A stretch of DNA of 64,000 nucleotides from Alternaria dauci (taxonomy: Eukaryota; Ascomycota; Dothideomycetes; Pleosporales; Pleosporaceae). Shown here in pieces: positions 45,701-57,999 of this stretch (its first letter is position 1; every line of letters starts with the position of its first letter). Position numbers and translations under genes: made by a program. The notes under the pieces were generated by a model, which made no database searches, was not told where the DNA came from, and was given only the letters and a program-made list of their open reading frames with translations. The stretch lies in assembly GCF_042100115.1 (NCBI RefSeq), contig NC_091279.1, positions 1,488,001 to 1,552,000 of the forward strand, in the 5' to 3' direction.

Positions 45701-48700
45701 GAGTTGTACATGTTGGACGTTCTTGAGCAAATGGTCAAGTCTATGGGTGGCATCAGCGTCAGTGGATCTGTGTCAGAGTCGGTGACTCTGGCGCTTTGTG
45801 CAGGACCTGCGCTTCGTACGTTCACTCTGCAATATCGTCTAGCGGACAACCGTGCACACGCCACTTCTTCAGCAAGACGTCTAGTCAGGTGTCTAAAGGA
45901 AACGGGACTGGGTCCACAAATCCTCATCGCACTGGCGCAGCACGTGGAAGCCTATGTTCACCGCGACGACCAGCTGGAAGTACCTGATAAGCCTGTACTT
46001 TTCAACGTCGATAAGCTGCGCTCCGTCATGCTTCAATACCTGGAGCTCCTTCGCACATTTCTCTCCGTGGATGACTTTGACGCTCTGTTCCCTTCACTGG
46101 TAGAGATGATCGCGGATTACCACGTTGAGCCGGATGTTGCTTTTACCATTGCTCGTGCAAGCACAACAGCCAAGGCCAATGCTTTCCGAGCTGGGCAACG
46201 CTCAAAGTTGCTCTCCGATACGCAGACAAATGACGACATTGCCATGGGTGGCGTGGAAGAGTCGCCAGCTGTGGATGGGGCTCAAGCTGATGCCACATCC
46301 GCTGAAGCCTCGAAAGCGAAGGAAGATGTGGAAATGAAAGACTCGGCATCCGCGACTGCAGCTCCTTCGGACAAGCCTTCCTTGCCTGATGTGCCAAATT
46401 CAGAGGTGGAAATCCTCGCGAACCAACTGAAGCAGCAGCTACCCGAGACCTTTGGCAATCATCCTTGTGTGTCCTATTATGTTGCATTCTGGCAGTTGTC
46501 CCTGATAGACGTTGTCGTCGACGTCGATGGCATCAATCAACAATACAAGGATTCCATAGAAACCCTGGAGCGACAACTGCCCGCTCCTGTGCCCGAACGC
46601 CGTGGTTATCGACCCAACGTACCCAAAGCTGATTCAGAATCGGTCAAGAATCTCAAGGAGAACATAGCCAGGATCAAGGAAGAACAACAGGTCGTTGTGG
46701 AGAACCATACTGTGACGCAGCAGAGTCTGAAGGTCGAATTGCGTCGATGGTTCGAAGGCGTTCCGATGATGGGGCCACAGTGCGACGTCTTGCACAACGC
46801 TTTGCTCCAAGACTGCTTCATTCCTCGCAGTCGCATATCTCAAGAAGACGCCCAATATGCGTTCTCCATGCTCATATTCATGCACAGCTCAGGCGTGCCA
46901 GGGTTCCGCATGAGCAGACTATTGGACATGCTCTTTAATGCGAACAGGCTTACATCAATCATCAGCATGTATACTGAAGCAGAATCCTCGTCTTTCGGCA
47001 GGTTCCTCGGTGGCATCTTGCGTGAGCTGCAAGTCTGGCAGGAGAACAAGGATGATGCCTTTGTCAAGAATGCCCATGGTTTGGAGAAGAATCTTCCTGG
47101 CTTTGGCAGGAGCTACGACGGGGATCGGAATGCGACCAGCTTCTTCACTTACGACCAGTTTTGCATGGTCTTGTTTAAGTGGCACAAGGCACTTGCAGCT
47201 GCACTCAAGACATGCCTGGAGAGCGGCAACTACATGCAAATGCGTAACTCGATCAACGTCCTCCACGCGCTGGGCACCAACTTCCCTAAAGTGGCGAGTA
47301 TGGGCACAGAGCTGAAGGAGATGGTGATGCGTCTGAAGGAAGGAGAGAAGAGACAAGATCTTATGAGATCGCTGGAATCTGTTCTTGGACCCATTCTCAA
47401 AGGAGAGAAGTTCTGGCAGGAGGACCATGTTTTCCGCAACGTGAGTCCATCTGCATCGCCTTGCACACGACAGCGAACTAATGCGCTGCAGGTACCGGCA
47501 CCTACTCCTGTGCCAGGGAGCACGACAAACGGAAGCGACAAAGCTGCTACGGAGAATGGTAAGACTCCACAGCCACAAGATACGAAGCTCGACGCGGCTG
47601 CACCTGCTTTCAAACCGAAGTCCGAAACGTAAGTGCACGGATTGTTCCGAGATTATCAACAGTGAGACTGATCGGCATTTTTCAGAAACGGTACACCAGT
47701 ACGAGAATCGAACGAAAATCGGTCAAAGCACAATAGCGCAACTCCCGCGCCTTCCTCCAGGGACAAGGAACCGTTCAAGCCAACGCCAAAAACATCCGAC
47801 AGCAGGCCTTCTACCCCATCGCAACAAGAGACTGGCTCTGGCAGACCTACACCGAAGCCAGGTCCTCCGATGCATCATTCATCTGTGCCACTGCGACCGG
47901 ATAACAGAAATACACCAGGGCAGAATACCCCTGTTGGCAGACCATCGCACGCATTACCATCGCGACCAGATTCACAACCGAGGAATCGGCAATCGGAACG
48001 TCCTATCATTGATCGCACGCCCGAAAGTGCGCATGGTAGATACGACAGTCGAGGTCCTCCTGGCGACTACGGCCGACTAGATCGCTCGGTAGATGCTGGA
48101 CGTCTGCGTGAGGCTTCACCTGGTCGGCGCCCACGGCCTCTACCTGGCGGCAGAACTCCAGAAAGAGTGCCTTCAGCCCCCGAGCATCGCGAATGGTCGG
48201 GCAGAGAACGTGACTACGATGAACGGGCTATGCGAGGACCCCCACGAGATTCGCGAGCGCCAGCGGTACGGCCACCCACTTGGGATCCACGCGACCCTAG
48301 GGATATGAGAGATCAACGTGAGCGTTCTGATCCTCGGGGTCATCCTACGCCCGCAGCGATGGAGTCTCGCCGGATGCCCTCCACTTCTTCGCTAGCCAAC
48401 GAATACCGGCGAGATGGTCCACCTGTCAACGCCCCGTATGCTGCAGAACAAAATGATAGGCCATCACGACTACCAACAGTACCGATTCCAGCCAAGGAAG
48501 AACCTACAGTCAACCCAGCGCGTGCTGCCTTGATCAACCAAGCAGAGCATGCAGGTGGCAGACACATGCCACCGAGGTCTGATCGTGACAATCGTAGCGA
48601 GCGAGACTCGCGTATGAACTCTCCGCGTCATGGCGATGATAGACGTGGTGACGATCGTCGGGTGGAAGAGCGCCCGCCTGCTGGGTATCATGGCAGAAAC

Positions 48701-49873
48701 GATCTGCCACGAGACATTCGAGATGAGCGTCCTCAGATGCCACCCTCTGGTGGCCGAGATCGTCGGGACGACTCAGGAGCCAGTGCCCCAACTGGTCCCC
48801 GTGGTGGGCGCAATGAAGCCGCTGCAGCGTCTCGTGCATCACGGGAGATGTTCCAGCCTACACCTGGACCACGCGCGCAAGATCCCAACTATGGAAGACT
48901 GAACCAGCCTTCAGAGTCGGCACCGCCATCAGGCCCACGTAGCGATAGGCCACATGTGCCGTCGCAGCCTTCCACGCCGAATGCACCCACTGGTCCCGCA
49001 GCGTCACTACCAGCAGGTATTCATCCCAGTAGGCTCGTTAACATCGAGGGTAGAGCACCAAGCGGGCCCCCACTTCAGACCAATGTACCGAACGCTCCAA
49101 GCGGCCCGCGCGGCAGCAACCGCGGTCCCCAAGGACCCGTCCCATCATCCCCAGTTGGCCCGCGACCTCCAACCGGACCCGGAGGACCTAGGAATGCTGG
49201 CAACCCTCTCCGTGCCATCAACAACGTATTGACTGGAAATGCGCCTGGCGACCGGTCGAGTGAACGCGGCGCACCCCCTTCTAATCCTCCTGTACGAGGC
49301 CGTGGCGCTACCCGCGCCAATGGACCAATAGAAGGCCCGGGTGGCATGACAAGCCCGATGCCACCGCCGTCGCTTGACTCTACAACCAACCGCATGGAGA
49401 ATCAGCATCCAAGAAGCAGCAGGAACGATGATGTGCCAAGCAGAATAGAGGGTGCTCTACCAGAAGAAGGCCGCTCAGAGTCCCGCAGCCATCGACACCG
49501 ATCAGGACGCGAGCGTTCAGCTGATCGATCCGACCGACCTCGCGGAGAAAGGAGCAGTCGCAACCCTCCTTCCGACCGTCCAGAGGGTGAGCGTGGCTCT
49601 GACCGCGACCGCGGTGGCCGTGAAAAGCGAGGCGGGGACGGAGGAAGCAGCCACCGAGAGCGCGAACGAGACGGCGAATCGAGATCAGGACGGGAGCCTC
49701 GTGAAAGCAGCAGACGCGAGCGTGGCTCTCGTGATGACGGACGAGCTTCAGGAAGGGACGAACGCGATAGGAGGAGCCGCGGTGGCGGAGGCAGTGGAGG
49801 AACAGACGATGGCCGCAAGAGAGGTCGCGATCCCCAGGATCAAGGCCATGGAGAAACGAAGAGGAGGCGTTAG
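42797..49873 (+). CDS. THO2: THO complex subunit THO2 (THOC2), transcription-coupled mRNA export
   Basis: Three exons: 42797-47440, 47492-47628 and 47686-49873, with introns of 51 and 57 nt; 2322 aa. THO2 is the largest scaffold of the THO/TREX complex that couples elongation, R-loop prevention and mRNA export. After a basic Pro/Gly/Gln-rich start (PPPPKRKRPERTYS), a long helical core carries the THOC2 N-terminal, middle and C-terminal domains (recognisable stretches: FVKMLRSSAWWP, SLLCIGALPEALFILGRHPWF, LTWTLVTYLL, SYYVAFWQLSL, FGRFLGGILREL). From about residue 1550 the tail is Arg/Asp/Ser/Gly/Pro-rich and ends in a KRRR cluster, an RNA-binding type tail. The first intron is a multiple of three with no in-frame stop, so the core frame reads through it. 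Joining the second intron brings the 660-codon tail into frame, which would otherwise look like a separate gene. Confidence 0.93.
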
Positions 49874-50871
49874 GGGCGCCCAGAGCGCTGCCAGTGTCCT
49901 GCGATTTGACATGAAAGAGGGAAGCAAACCGGCACTTCATCAACAACATCAACTCCAACAACCACCACAACAACAATATCTCAACTTCTTTTCTCTTCTA
50001 CTATAATTCGACCTTGGGAACTGGAGATTGCATTGCGCGGCGTTTGTCGCTTTTATCATACCTATGGTTGTTTGAGGCATTTTACGATACCCCGAGGACG
50101 AACAACCTTTCCTGACTCAGTTGGTGTGCTCGAGCGATAAGAAAAATGGCAGCGAAAGACGCATGCATCGTTAAGGAGTTTTGTTTGGCTTTTCTGGATA
50201 GCCGGATGGAAGGTCCGATTATCATCTGTTTATTATTTAGCTTTATTTGTACTATCATCACTCGGGATAGGAGACGAGACGAAGAGATGCGACTGCTACT
50301 ATAGACTCGCGCGATTAAACGGAATGGAGGATTACAGTTCTCAACATGTGCGAAGTAAAGTGCTCACTAACAAGTTCCATCTTATACACATCCTGTTCCA
50401 TAGCCATGGCAACATACGATAGTCCCTTACCTGATCCTCCACTTAAATTGGAAATCGCGTCCGCGATCCCTGTCAATCCCATGCAGCTGCCGAGTCGAGT
50501 ATTTCATCCGAACCGCCCAGCAATGTAAATTAATTCAGACCCTGCAGACCTGCAAATGCGGCGGAGAACTCGCGGCTCTGGACCAGACGGCGGGTCTTTT
50601 GTGACTGCCGTGCCTTGCGGATAACCCGTTGGCGGTGGGGCTTCGCATGGGGGTGGATCCAAGGAGAGTGTTAGATCGTCCTTGGGGCAACAGGCCGTGT
50701 ACTGCGCATGCGGTACGTAAGGAGGTGCATTCAGCCCTGGTCAAAAGTTGCATACGAAGGATTGGACCGTGTATGGATAATTCGGCCGGTTTGTGAGAGG
50801 CAATAGGTATTTGAAGGAATCATGCCCGAGGAGAAAGAGAGGAGCTGGCTGGGCTTCAGGTTGTGTTCAAG
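49874..50871. other. Intergenic: THO2 3' flank and GMC oxidoreductase promoter
   Basis: About 1 kb. Just after the stop there is a CAA-rich stretch (49940-49978) followed by T-rich sequence. No gene or RNA gene was recognised. Confidence 0.4.
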
Positions 50872-52771
50872 ATGGTATCGTCGTTTGTTCAATTGCTGGC
50901 TGGCGCTCTTGCAGCTACCAGTGTTTCTGCTGTGCACCTCAAAGCACCGCTCAATCAGACCTATGACTACATCATTGTTGGAGGAGGCACATCAGGCCTT
51001 ACTGTAGCGAATAGACTGACGGAGAATGGAAAACGCAAGTCATGTCCTCTTCGCTGACCACTGCAAACTAACACATCATGCAGACACCGTCCTCGTTGTC
51101 GAATACGGTCCGCTAAATAACGACCCACGTATCCTCCTCCCGGCCGACACGCTCAACTTCGACCCATCGCGCTTCTACAACTTCACTCCCGTCCCCAATG
51201 CCGGACTCAACAACGTCTCCCGTAACGTTCTAGTTGGCGCCCTAGTCGGTGGTGGAAGTGCTGTGAACGGCATGTTTTTCGACCGCGGCAGTGCAGCTGA
51301 CTACGATGCATGGGAGACGCTCGGAAACAAAGGCTGGGGCTTCAAAGACCTGCTGCCTTATTTCAAGAAATCCGTTAGCTTCACGCCCCCAACCAAGGAA
51401 GTAGCGGAAAAGTACAATTACACGTGGGACGAAGAAGCAGCGTACGGTGGGAATGGCGAGATCCAAGTCTCTTTCCCGCCGTACCGGTTTCCCGGCCAAG
51501 ATCCAGTGTGGAATGCGTGGAAGGAGATTGGTGTTGAGAAGCCCAAGGAAGCTGCTGCAGGGAATGCGCTTGGAGCGATTATGGCACCTAGTGCGCTGGA
51601 TCCCGTGACAAGGACGAGGAGCTATGCTAGGACTGCGCATTATGATCAGTACGCCCAGAGGCCGAACTATCACCTTCTGACTGGATACCAAGCTACAGAG
51701 GTCTTGTTCAAGGAGGGTAGTGAGCTGGAGGCTGAGGGCTTGAACATTGTCAAAGTGGGAAGCACTGAGAAGACGGTGGTGAAAGCAAGGAAGGAAGTTA
51801 TCGTTGCAGCAGGCGCGATCTGGACGCCATGGTTACTCCAGCGCAGTGGCATAGGCCCCAAAGCCATTCTCGAAAAGGCAGGCATCGAAGTCAAGAATCA
51901 TCTGCCCGGCGTAGGCGCAAACTTCCAAGACCATCCCCTTGGAGGCAGTGTCTGGAACTGGACGAACAACCCTTACAAACCCGCCTTCTCAGATCTGATA
52001 ACCAACCAAACACTGTACGCTGAAGCTGAGAAAGAGTACATCCAGACGCGCGGAGGCCCTCTCACAGTCTCGCGAGGCAATCAAGCTGGCTTCCTTTCCC
52101 TCAAAACCCTCGACCCAGAAGGCTGGCAAACGCTCGTTGATGCCGTCGCAGCCCAAGATCCGACTCCCTATCTCCCAGCCGAATATGACGAAACGCTCAT
52201 TGCCGGTGCCAAAGCAGCACAAAAGCTCACTGCTGACCTGCTTGAACGCGAAGACGCTGCAGCCTATGAAGTCCTTTTCGCCGAAGGGCCCGTAGGCAAT
52301 GCCGTATTGATGCGTCCCTTGAGCCGTGGCACTGTAAACATCAATCCGGCGGATCTCTCATCAGGTCCGGTGCTTGACTGGCGAACGTTCTCCAATCCCC
52401 TGGATATCAAAGCCCTAGCTCGCATGGTGCCCTTTTCGCGCCGCTTCAACACCCTATCTTCGTTCTCTGGCCTTGACCCTGTCGAACTCACACCTGGGTT
52501 GAATGTTACGAGTGATGCCGCGATTGAGCAGCACTTGCGCGCTACAACGGCGCCGACTTTTGCTCATCCGGCGGGTACTGCGTCGATGCTTCCAAAGGAA
52601 TATGGTGGTGTAGTGGACACGGATCTGAAGGTATATGGCGTTGGGAGATTGAGTGTGGTCGATGCGAGTGTGATGCCTTATCTGCCGGCGACGCATCTTT
52701 GTACGACCGTTTATGCTGTTGCGGAGAAGGCGGCCGACGCTATCAAGGCGAGGACGGGGTGGGATGAGTAG
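50872..52771 (+). CDS. Secreted GMC-family FAD oxidoreductase
   Basis: Exons 50872-51034 and 51084-52771; 616 aa. The 49-nt intron has a GC donor (GCAAGT), a CTAAC branch site and a CAG acceptor. Joining it restores the conserved ENGK-HTVLVVEYG, whereas the unspliced frame stops. A signal peptide (MVSSFVQLLAGALAATSVSA) precedes the FAD dinucleotide motif YIIVGGGTSGL. Other family marks are NVLVGALVGGGSAVNGM, the second signature AAGAIWTPWLLQRSGIG, and the active-site pair His549 (HPAGTASM) and His592 (PATHLCTT). Several NxS/T sites suggest glycosylation. The enzyme oxidises an alcohol or sugar and passes electrons to oxygen or a quinone. It resembles aryl-alcohol oxidase/dehydrogenase and glucose-dehydrogenase-like enzymes, but the substrate cannot be fixed from sequence. 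It may act in lignocellulose attack or in H2O2 supply. Confidence 0.92.
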
Positions 52772-53193
52772 AAGTTGGTGCAGCGTATGAGGTGGCTACT
52801 GATATGCTGGCGAACATATCTCCGAGCATTTCGGTAATGCCTTCAAGTTCCGGCTGCGGAACTAAGACATAGTCACGTATCTTGGTCCCTCTCCTGACGT
52901 GAAATCCTTGATCACACTACGTGGGTTATTTCGAAATGTTGGTGTAGATGTCCATCAACAACGAAGGAATTATAGGATTTGTCTTCCGGGAAGAAAACCT
53001 GAGCTTGTTTGTCCAGTATCACTGCCACACTGTGATACGAACCTGAGCTTGAAAGCCTGTATAATTATGCATTTTGTTTGCATTCCTAGGCCGTGAATTC
53101 TATGGGGTATCATGTTCGTCAACCATTGACCTGGCCATGTTGTACGCCGCTCAATGCAACCAGCCGTCCATACTGGGAAACACCCCCGTCCGC
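52772..53193. other. Short convergent intergenic region
   Basis: About 420 bases between the stop codons of the oxidoreductase and BDP1. It holds the 3' ends of both transcripts. No other feature was seen. Confidence 0.45.
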
Positions 53194-55326
53194 CTACTCT
53201 CGACCCCAAGTATCATCATCACCAATTTCACCGATAATCTCCACGCCCTGCTCTTCTTGAAAGGCAACCTGCTTGTTCTTTCCTCTCTTCTTCTTCCCCT
53301 TGCTATTCTCCTTGTTTGTTCCGTCACCCAACGGGTTACCGTCTGCATCTACTCCGGCAATCTCGCGTTGCCGTTTCCTCTCCTGGGCTTCTGCTTGTGC
53401 AGCAGCAATCTTCTCTCGCATCTCTGCCTCATGTTCGGCCAGTTCGCGCTTGATCTTGTCTGCATCTGCGAAAGACTCTTCCGTCTTCTCCGAATCCCTC
53501 AGGAACTTGTCCCATCCGCCTGCGTTGATCTCACATTGTCCTTGGAGAGCTGCCCTGATACCATCGGGATTTTCGCGCTCTTCACGGGTGAACTTGGTCT
53601 TGATGGAGCGCCGAGTGAAACCCGGAAACATTTGGGATATCATCTGAAAGTCTGTACCAAAAGACCTGAGGGCATCGTAGAACCGATCTGTGAGCTCATT
53701 GTTCCAGCGTCGTCCCTGGCCAGGCAGGAGGAACTCATTGGGGAAGCGCTTGTTGTTCTTCATGAAACTACGGGTTGTGAGACGTGCAGTGATGTCTTGG
53801 TCTTCTGTAATAACCATTTCGTTGATGATGCGGTCTGCGTCGCCTTCTCGATCGATTACGCCAGAATCAGGTACTAGTTCCATGACGCCGTCTGCATTCA
53901 AACGTAGCCTAGGACCATGTTCGACCTGCGCGGCCGCCAGCTCTGCCCCTGCTGCAGCCAGGGCAGCGTCGGCTTTCTCCTGTTCCTCCCTCGAAATCAC
54001 CTTTTTATTGTCTTCCTCTCTTCGTCGTTGCTTGACTGCCTCCCAATCGATGGTACGCATCTGCTTCTCAAGCGCAGACAGTTTTCCAATGCGAACAGTG
54101 CGAGCTGCTAGAGAATCCATGTAGGTGACATCAGGATCGATGGTCTGGTCTTCGGCATCAGATGGCGTTGGCTCTCGTGGCGGTCTCCCCTTGCGTTTCG
54201 TTTCCTTTCTTATGCTTTCTTCACCTTCGATACCATCGAGATCGTCGCCGTCTGGGGTGGCCTTCCTCCTTCTCTTTGCTTTTGGCTTGCGACGCACTGC
54301 TGCTGCCACGATCTCGTCGGCTATGCGCCCAACCTCGTCTTCTGTGCCTTGAACAACTTCGCTGCTTAGGGCTCCCCTGGGCTTTCTTGGTTTTTTGGCT
54401 TTGTTAGGTGGGGCTGGAACCTCCTCGCCGTCCTGGGTAGTAGTTTCGGTGGCTGTTTTCTTTGCACGGGGTTTGGCAGCGGGTCGCTTCCGGGTGGGCT
54501 GCGCCTCTTCCTCGTCCTGATCTTCCTGCGCAACGTGGTCCGCATCCGGATCCGCTGTGACGTTCTTCTTTCCTCGCGGCTGGCGAGGCTTCCGGGTTGG
54601 GGCCGCAGCAATTGCCTCGTCCTCGCCCTCTGGGGGATGGTTTACCGCTGCCCAAGGAAGGTTCCTCCTCTTTCGCGGTTGCGGAAGGGCCTGGGCATCT
54701 GCAGTGGCGGCTTCGAGATTGGGGTCGATGTTGTGGTCGCCGCCGCCGTTCGCTGGTGCTGGTGTGCTAACTGTAGCCTCGACCTCTGGCTCTTCTATCC
54801 GACGTCTCTTGGGCGACCTACCACCAGTGTCGGTATCCTCCAGGTATTGTGTGGTGAGGCCTGGGTCTGTCGAGGAGTGTATAGCGACATGGGGCTCGCT
54901 GTCTGCTTGCGCTTGAGTTTCTGCTGGAGGTTCCTGGGTGGCAGCTGGCGTGGGCAGCGGCGGGATGTTCAGAGCTTCAGTGGCGGGCGCATGTGAGGTG
55001 TCGGGTTCGGTGTGTGAAGTTTGCGATTCGGCAGCCGGCGCCGGTGTCTCTGGGGCAGCAGCAGAAGAAGAAGGCGTGGGGGTTGGGGCAGCAGCGGCAG
55101 CGGTAGCGGTGGTAGCGGTGGTAGTAGTAGCAGCAGTAGTAGTGGCGCCAGGTCTCCGTCGGGCGGCTTTGGGGGCGAATCTCTTGCCCGTCGTGTTTTC
55201 TTACCCGCGGCTTAGCACAGGTGACGCCGGGACTGGGGACGACTCACTGTTGATGAAGGAAGTAAAAGTTGCCGCCGCCGCAGGTTTGGGTGCCGGCGGC
55301 TGGCCAGAAGCGTCGTCGGCAGACAT
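53194..55326 (-). CDS. BDP1: Transcription factor TFIIIB subunit BDP1 (B'')
   Basis: Exon 1 is 55248-55326 and exon 2 is 53194-55199, with a 48-nt intron; 694 aa. The start is MSADDASGQPPAPKP. The long middle of exon 2 is Thr/Ala/Pro-rich and then basic (KPRKPRGAL, RRKPKAKRRRK). The family core starts about VTYMDSLAARTVRIGKLS and contains the extended SANT/Myb domain RRWNNELTDRFYDALRSFG through RRSIKTKFTREE (residues 523-566), followed by a Glu/Lys/Arg coiled coil. BDP1 joins TBP and BRF1 on RNA polymerase III promoters in the nucleus and helps melt tRNA, 5S and U6 genes. No ATG occurs in the N-terminal half of exon 2, so the small first exon is needed for a complete protein. The gene is divergent from BRE1. 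Confidence 0.92.
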
Positions 55327-55690
55327 GGCGTGTCGGCACTCGTGCAGGCCAGCAGTATGGCTTTGGAACTAGTCTTTCTCACATTTGGCGGGGAATGGGC
55401 AAGACAGACACACAGGCAGACAGGACATGGGCGCGTCGTGGAAACACAGACCAGGTGCTAGCGCGACACTAGGTCTTGGCAGCCCAGCCAGTAGCTAACG
55501 AACTCTCTTCGCTCGACTCTCCTCACCTCACCCACCCGCCCTCTGGCCTCACACGACACCCCGTCCTCCTCCCGTCTCTCTTCGCCCGCCCGTCCCCTGC
55601 CTGCCCTGAGTCCGCTCCTTCATCTCCTTTCATGCCCCCTGGTAGCGCGCGCGTCTTCGCTGCCCTATCTACGACACCCGTGTCTCCTCG
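55327..55690. promoter_or_regulatory. Divergent promoter between BDP1 and BRE1
   Basis: 364 bases between opposite start codons. The half next to BRE1 is strongly C/T-rich on the plus strand. No TATA box is evident. Shared regulation of the two nuclear factors is possible but unproven. Confidence 0.5.
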
Positions 55691-57999
55691 ATGAGGCTCG
55701 AAGCCAGGACCGTCGCACCCCCATCGCTTGACGCCGTCAAGATGGAGGACCGCAAACGGCCCATCGCCGACGACGCTGCTCCTCCCGCTAAGAGGCAAGC
55801 CGTGACTGTCAACGGTGCTCGCTCCCACCCAGACGCTGACTTGCCGTGGAAAGATGATATCGAGGTTCGCCCCCCCGATCACCACCGCCCTCCTCCTCCG
55901 CCCTCGGCGCACACTCCCGCTGACCCTTCGCATCTACAGTCGTTCCAAAAGGACGCCATTCTCAGGCAGATGCGCGAGTTCAAACGCGAAAAGGCCACCG
56001 TCGAGTCGCAACTAAACGAGTTGGAGGGCCGTTCCAAGTACCACGACGACCACCTCCGCATAATCGACGCTTGGTTTGATCAGGTCAGTACACCCCTGGA
56101 AGTTTGATTGAGATGATGCTGATTGCTGCTTAGCTTATCGATGAAATCAAACTCCTGGGCGCGGAGAAACTGCCTGCATCATCAGCCAATGCCGATGCTG
56201 CCCACTCGGTGCCCGCTGCCCTCCTGTGCCAGGACAACCAGACGTTCAAGAAGCACCTGTCTGGTCGCAAAGAGAGGATACTTGCATCCCTTACCGACCT
56301 CTTTGCGAGATATCCCGCAAGCAGTCCCGATGTTGCCGCTCTCCAACAGAAGCTGTCGGAACTCTTGGTCACTGAAAAGGATCATCTTGTCCGCCTGCAA
56401 CGCGTCACTACCGAGAAGGAGCAATTGTCTGACCGGCTAGATACCGCTACTCATCGTTATTTGGTTGCTGAGAAGAAGCTCGACCGGCTCAAGAGCGCCC
56501 AGGTTCAGAAACTCGAGCAGTCAGCAGTCGGCACTAGTGCTGCTGTGAAAGAGGAGGCTCCATCCGCAAGTAATGGAACAGAAGCCGTCAATGGCACTTC
56601 GTCAGGCCCAATCACTGAAGAGTTGGAAACCGCGAAAAAACAGGCTCTAGCTGAGGCAGCAAAGAGGAAAGAACAACTCGAACAGATTGAGCAGGAGAAC
56701 AAGAAGCTCACCGAGGAGGTTTCAGCACTCAAAGTAAAGCTTACTGGTTTGTCGGATGATGATTATGCAAAGACCGATCTCTTCAAAGCTATCAAGAGCC
56801 AGCATGAAGATGTAATCAAGCGCATCAACCACCTGGAAGCCACCAACATCACCTTGCGGGAAGAAGCGCAGAAATTCCAGGCAGAGCGAACAGCGTACAG
56901 GATCAAGGTGGATGACGAGGTCCGTGCTAGTCTGGCGGACAGTGCAAGCCACGTGTCGCAAGCAGAAGCGAACTGTGCTCGCATTCGAAATGCCCGGGAT
57001 GAACTAGTCACCAAGAACAATGTCTTGGAGGCCAGCCACAAAGATTCCAGGGAATCCATTGAGCAATCTAAACAGCTCGTGAGTGCATGCGACAGCCGTA
57101 TTGCGGCACTGGAATCCGAATGCGAGCGATTGCGTTTGCAGATTGCGGAACACCAGAGTTCAGAAGGCCAGGAATCCTCTGAGCTGGACAACTTGACACC
57201 GGAGCAATTGCGCAATAAGATCGCCAAGCTCGAAAGCCAATGCAAGATCCTAGGCAACGAGCTACCGTCCATGGAGTCGGCATGGAAGAAGGCGCAGGCG
57301 ATTGCAAGCAAGAAGATCACCGAGATTGCTGCTTGGGAGGAGAGCATTGCAAAAGCACACGCAGACAAGGCCAAGGCGGACCAGAAGTTCTTCGCAGCCA
57401 TGAAGACCAAAGGAGAACTAGAACAGCAAACCCGCATCCTCCGCGCCCAGGCGACCAAAGCCACCGAAGTAGTGGCGCAGCTGAAGGAGGCTGATTCACT
57501 AAGCCGGTCACTTGTGGACAAACTAGAGAAGCAGTGTGCGGAAATGCGATCCCAGATGGACGATCTCTCCACGCAGCACCGCCAGCTGCAACAGAAGGTC
57601 AGCGAGAACGCCATTACGTCCGAGGGCCATGTCAGCCAAATAGCAGAACTCAAAAAAGTTGTCGAAGCCAAGGATGCGACATGTCTTGCGGCAAAGCACG
57701 CTCAACGCGAATCGGAAACGGAGCGAGACAAGCTGGCAGCCCAAGTCAGCGGATTGGAAAAGCAAGTGCAGATTTACAAGAAGAAGAGCACTGCCAACCA
57801 GAGCTCTGAAGTGTCGACGATGGAGCTGTTGATTCAGTGCCAGATTTGCAAGAGCAAACTCAAGAATACGGTCATCAAGACTTGCGGGCACATGTTCTGC
57901 GACCAATGCGTACAAGATCGACTGACGAACCGGGCGAGGAAGTGCCCGAATTGCGGCAAGGCGTTTGGCAGCAACGACACGATGCGCGTGCATCTATGA
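55691..57999 (+). CDS. BRE1: E3 ubiquitin ligase BRE1 (histone H2B monoubiquitination)
   Basis: Exons 55691-56083 and 56134-57999 with a 50-nt intron; 752 aa. The N-terminal MEDRKRP and PPAKRQ elements are typical of fungal Bre1. An alternative start is ATG 55742, 17 residues later. The body is almost continuous coiled coil (for example KREKATVESQLNELEGR, EKEQLSDRLDTATHRYL). The end is a C3HC4 RING finger, residues 700-740: CQICKSKL, TCGHMFCDQC and CPNCGKAF, with all eight zinc ligands present. With Rad6, Bre1 ubiquitinates H2B during transcription, which promotes H3K4 and H3K79 methylation. Confidence 0.95.

Noticed and set aside
47870..49873. Separate Arg/Gly/Asp-rich gene downstream of THO2
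   Set aside because: The 57-nt intron at 47629-47685 joins this frame directly to THO2, and it has no good start of its own.
53074..53877. 267-codon plus-strand ORF
   Set aside because: It is antisense to the BDP1 SANT region, and its Leu/Ser/Cys-rich reading is an artefact of that.
56763..57671. 302-codon minus-strand ORF
   Set aside because: It is antisense to the BRE1 coiled coil.
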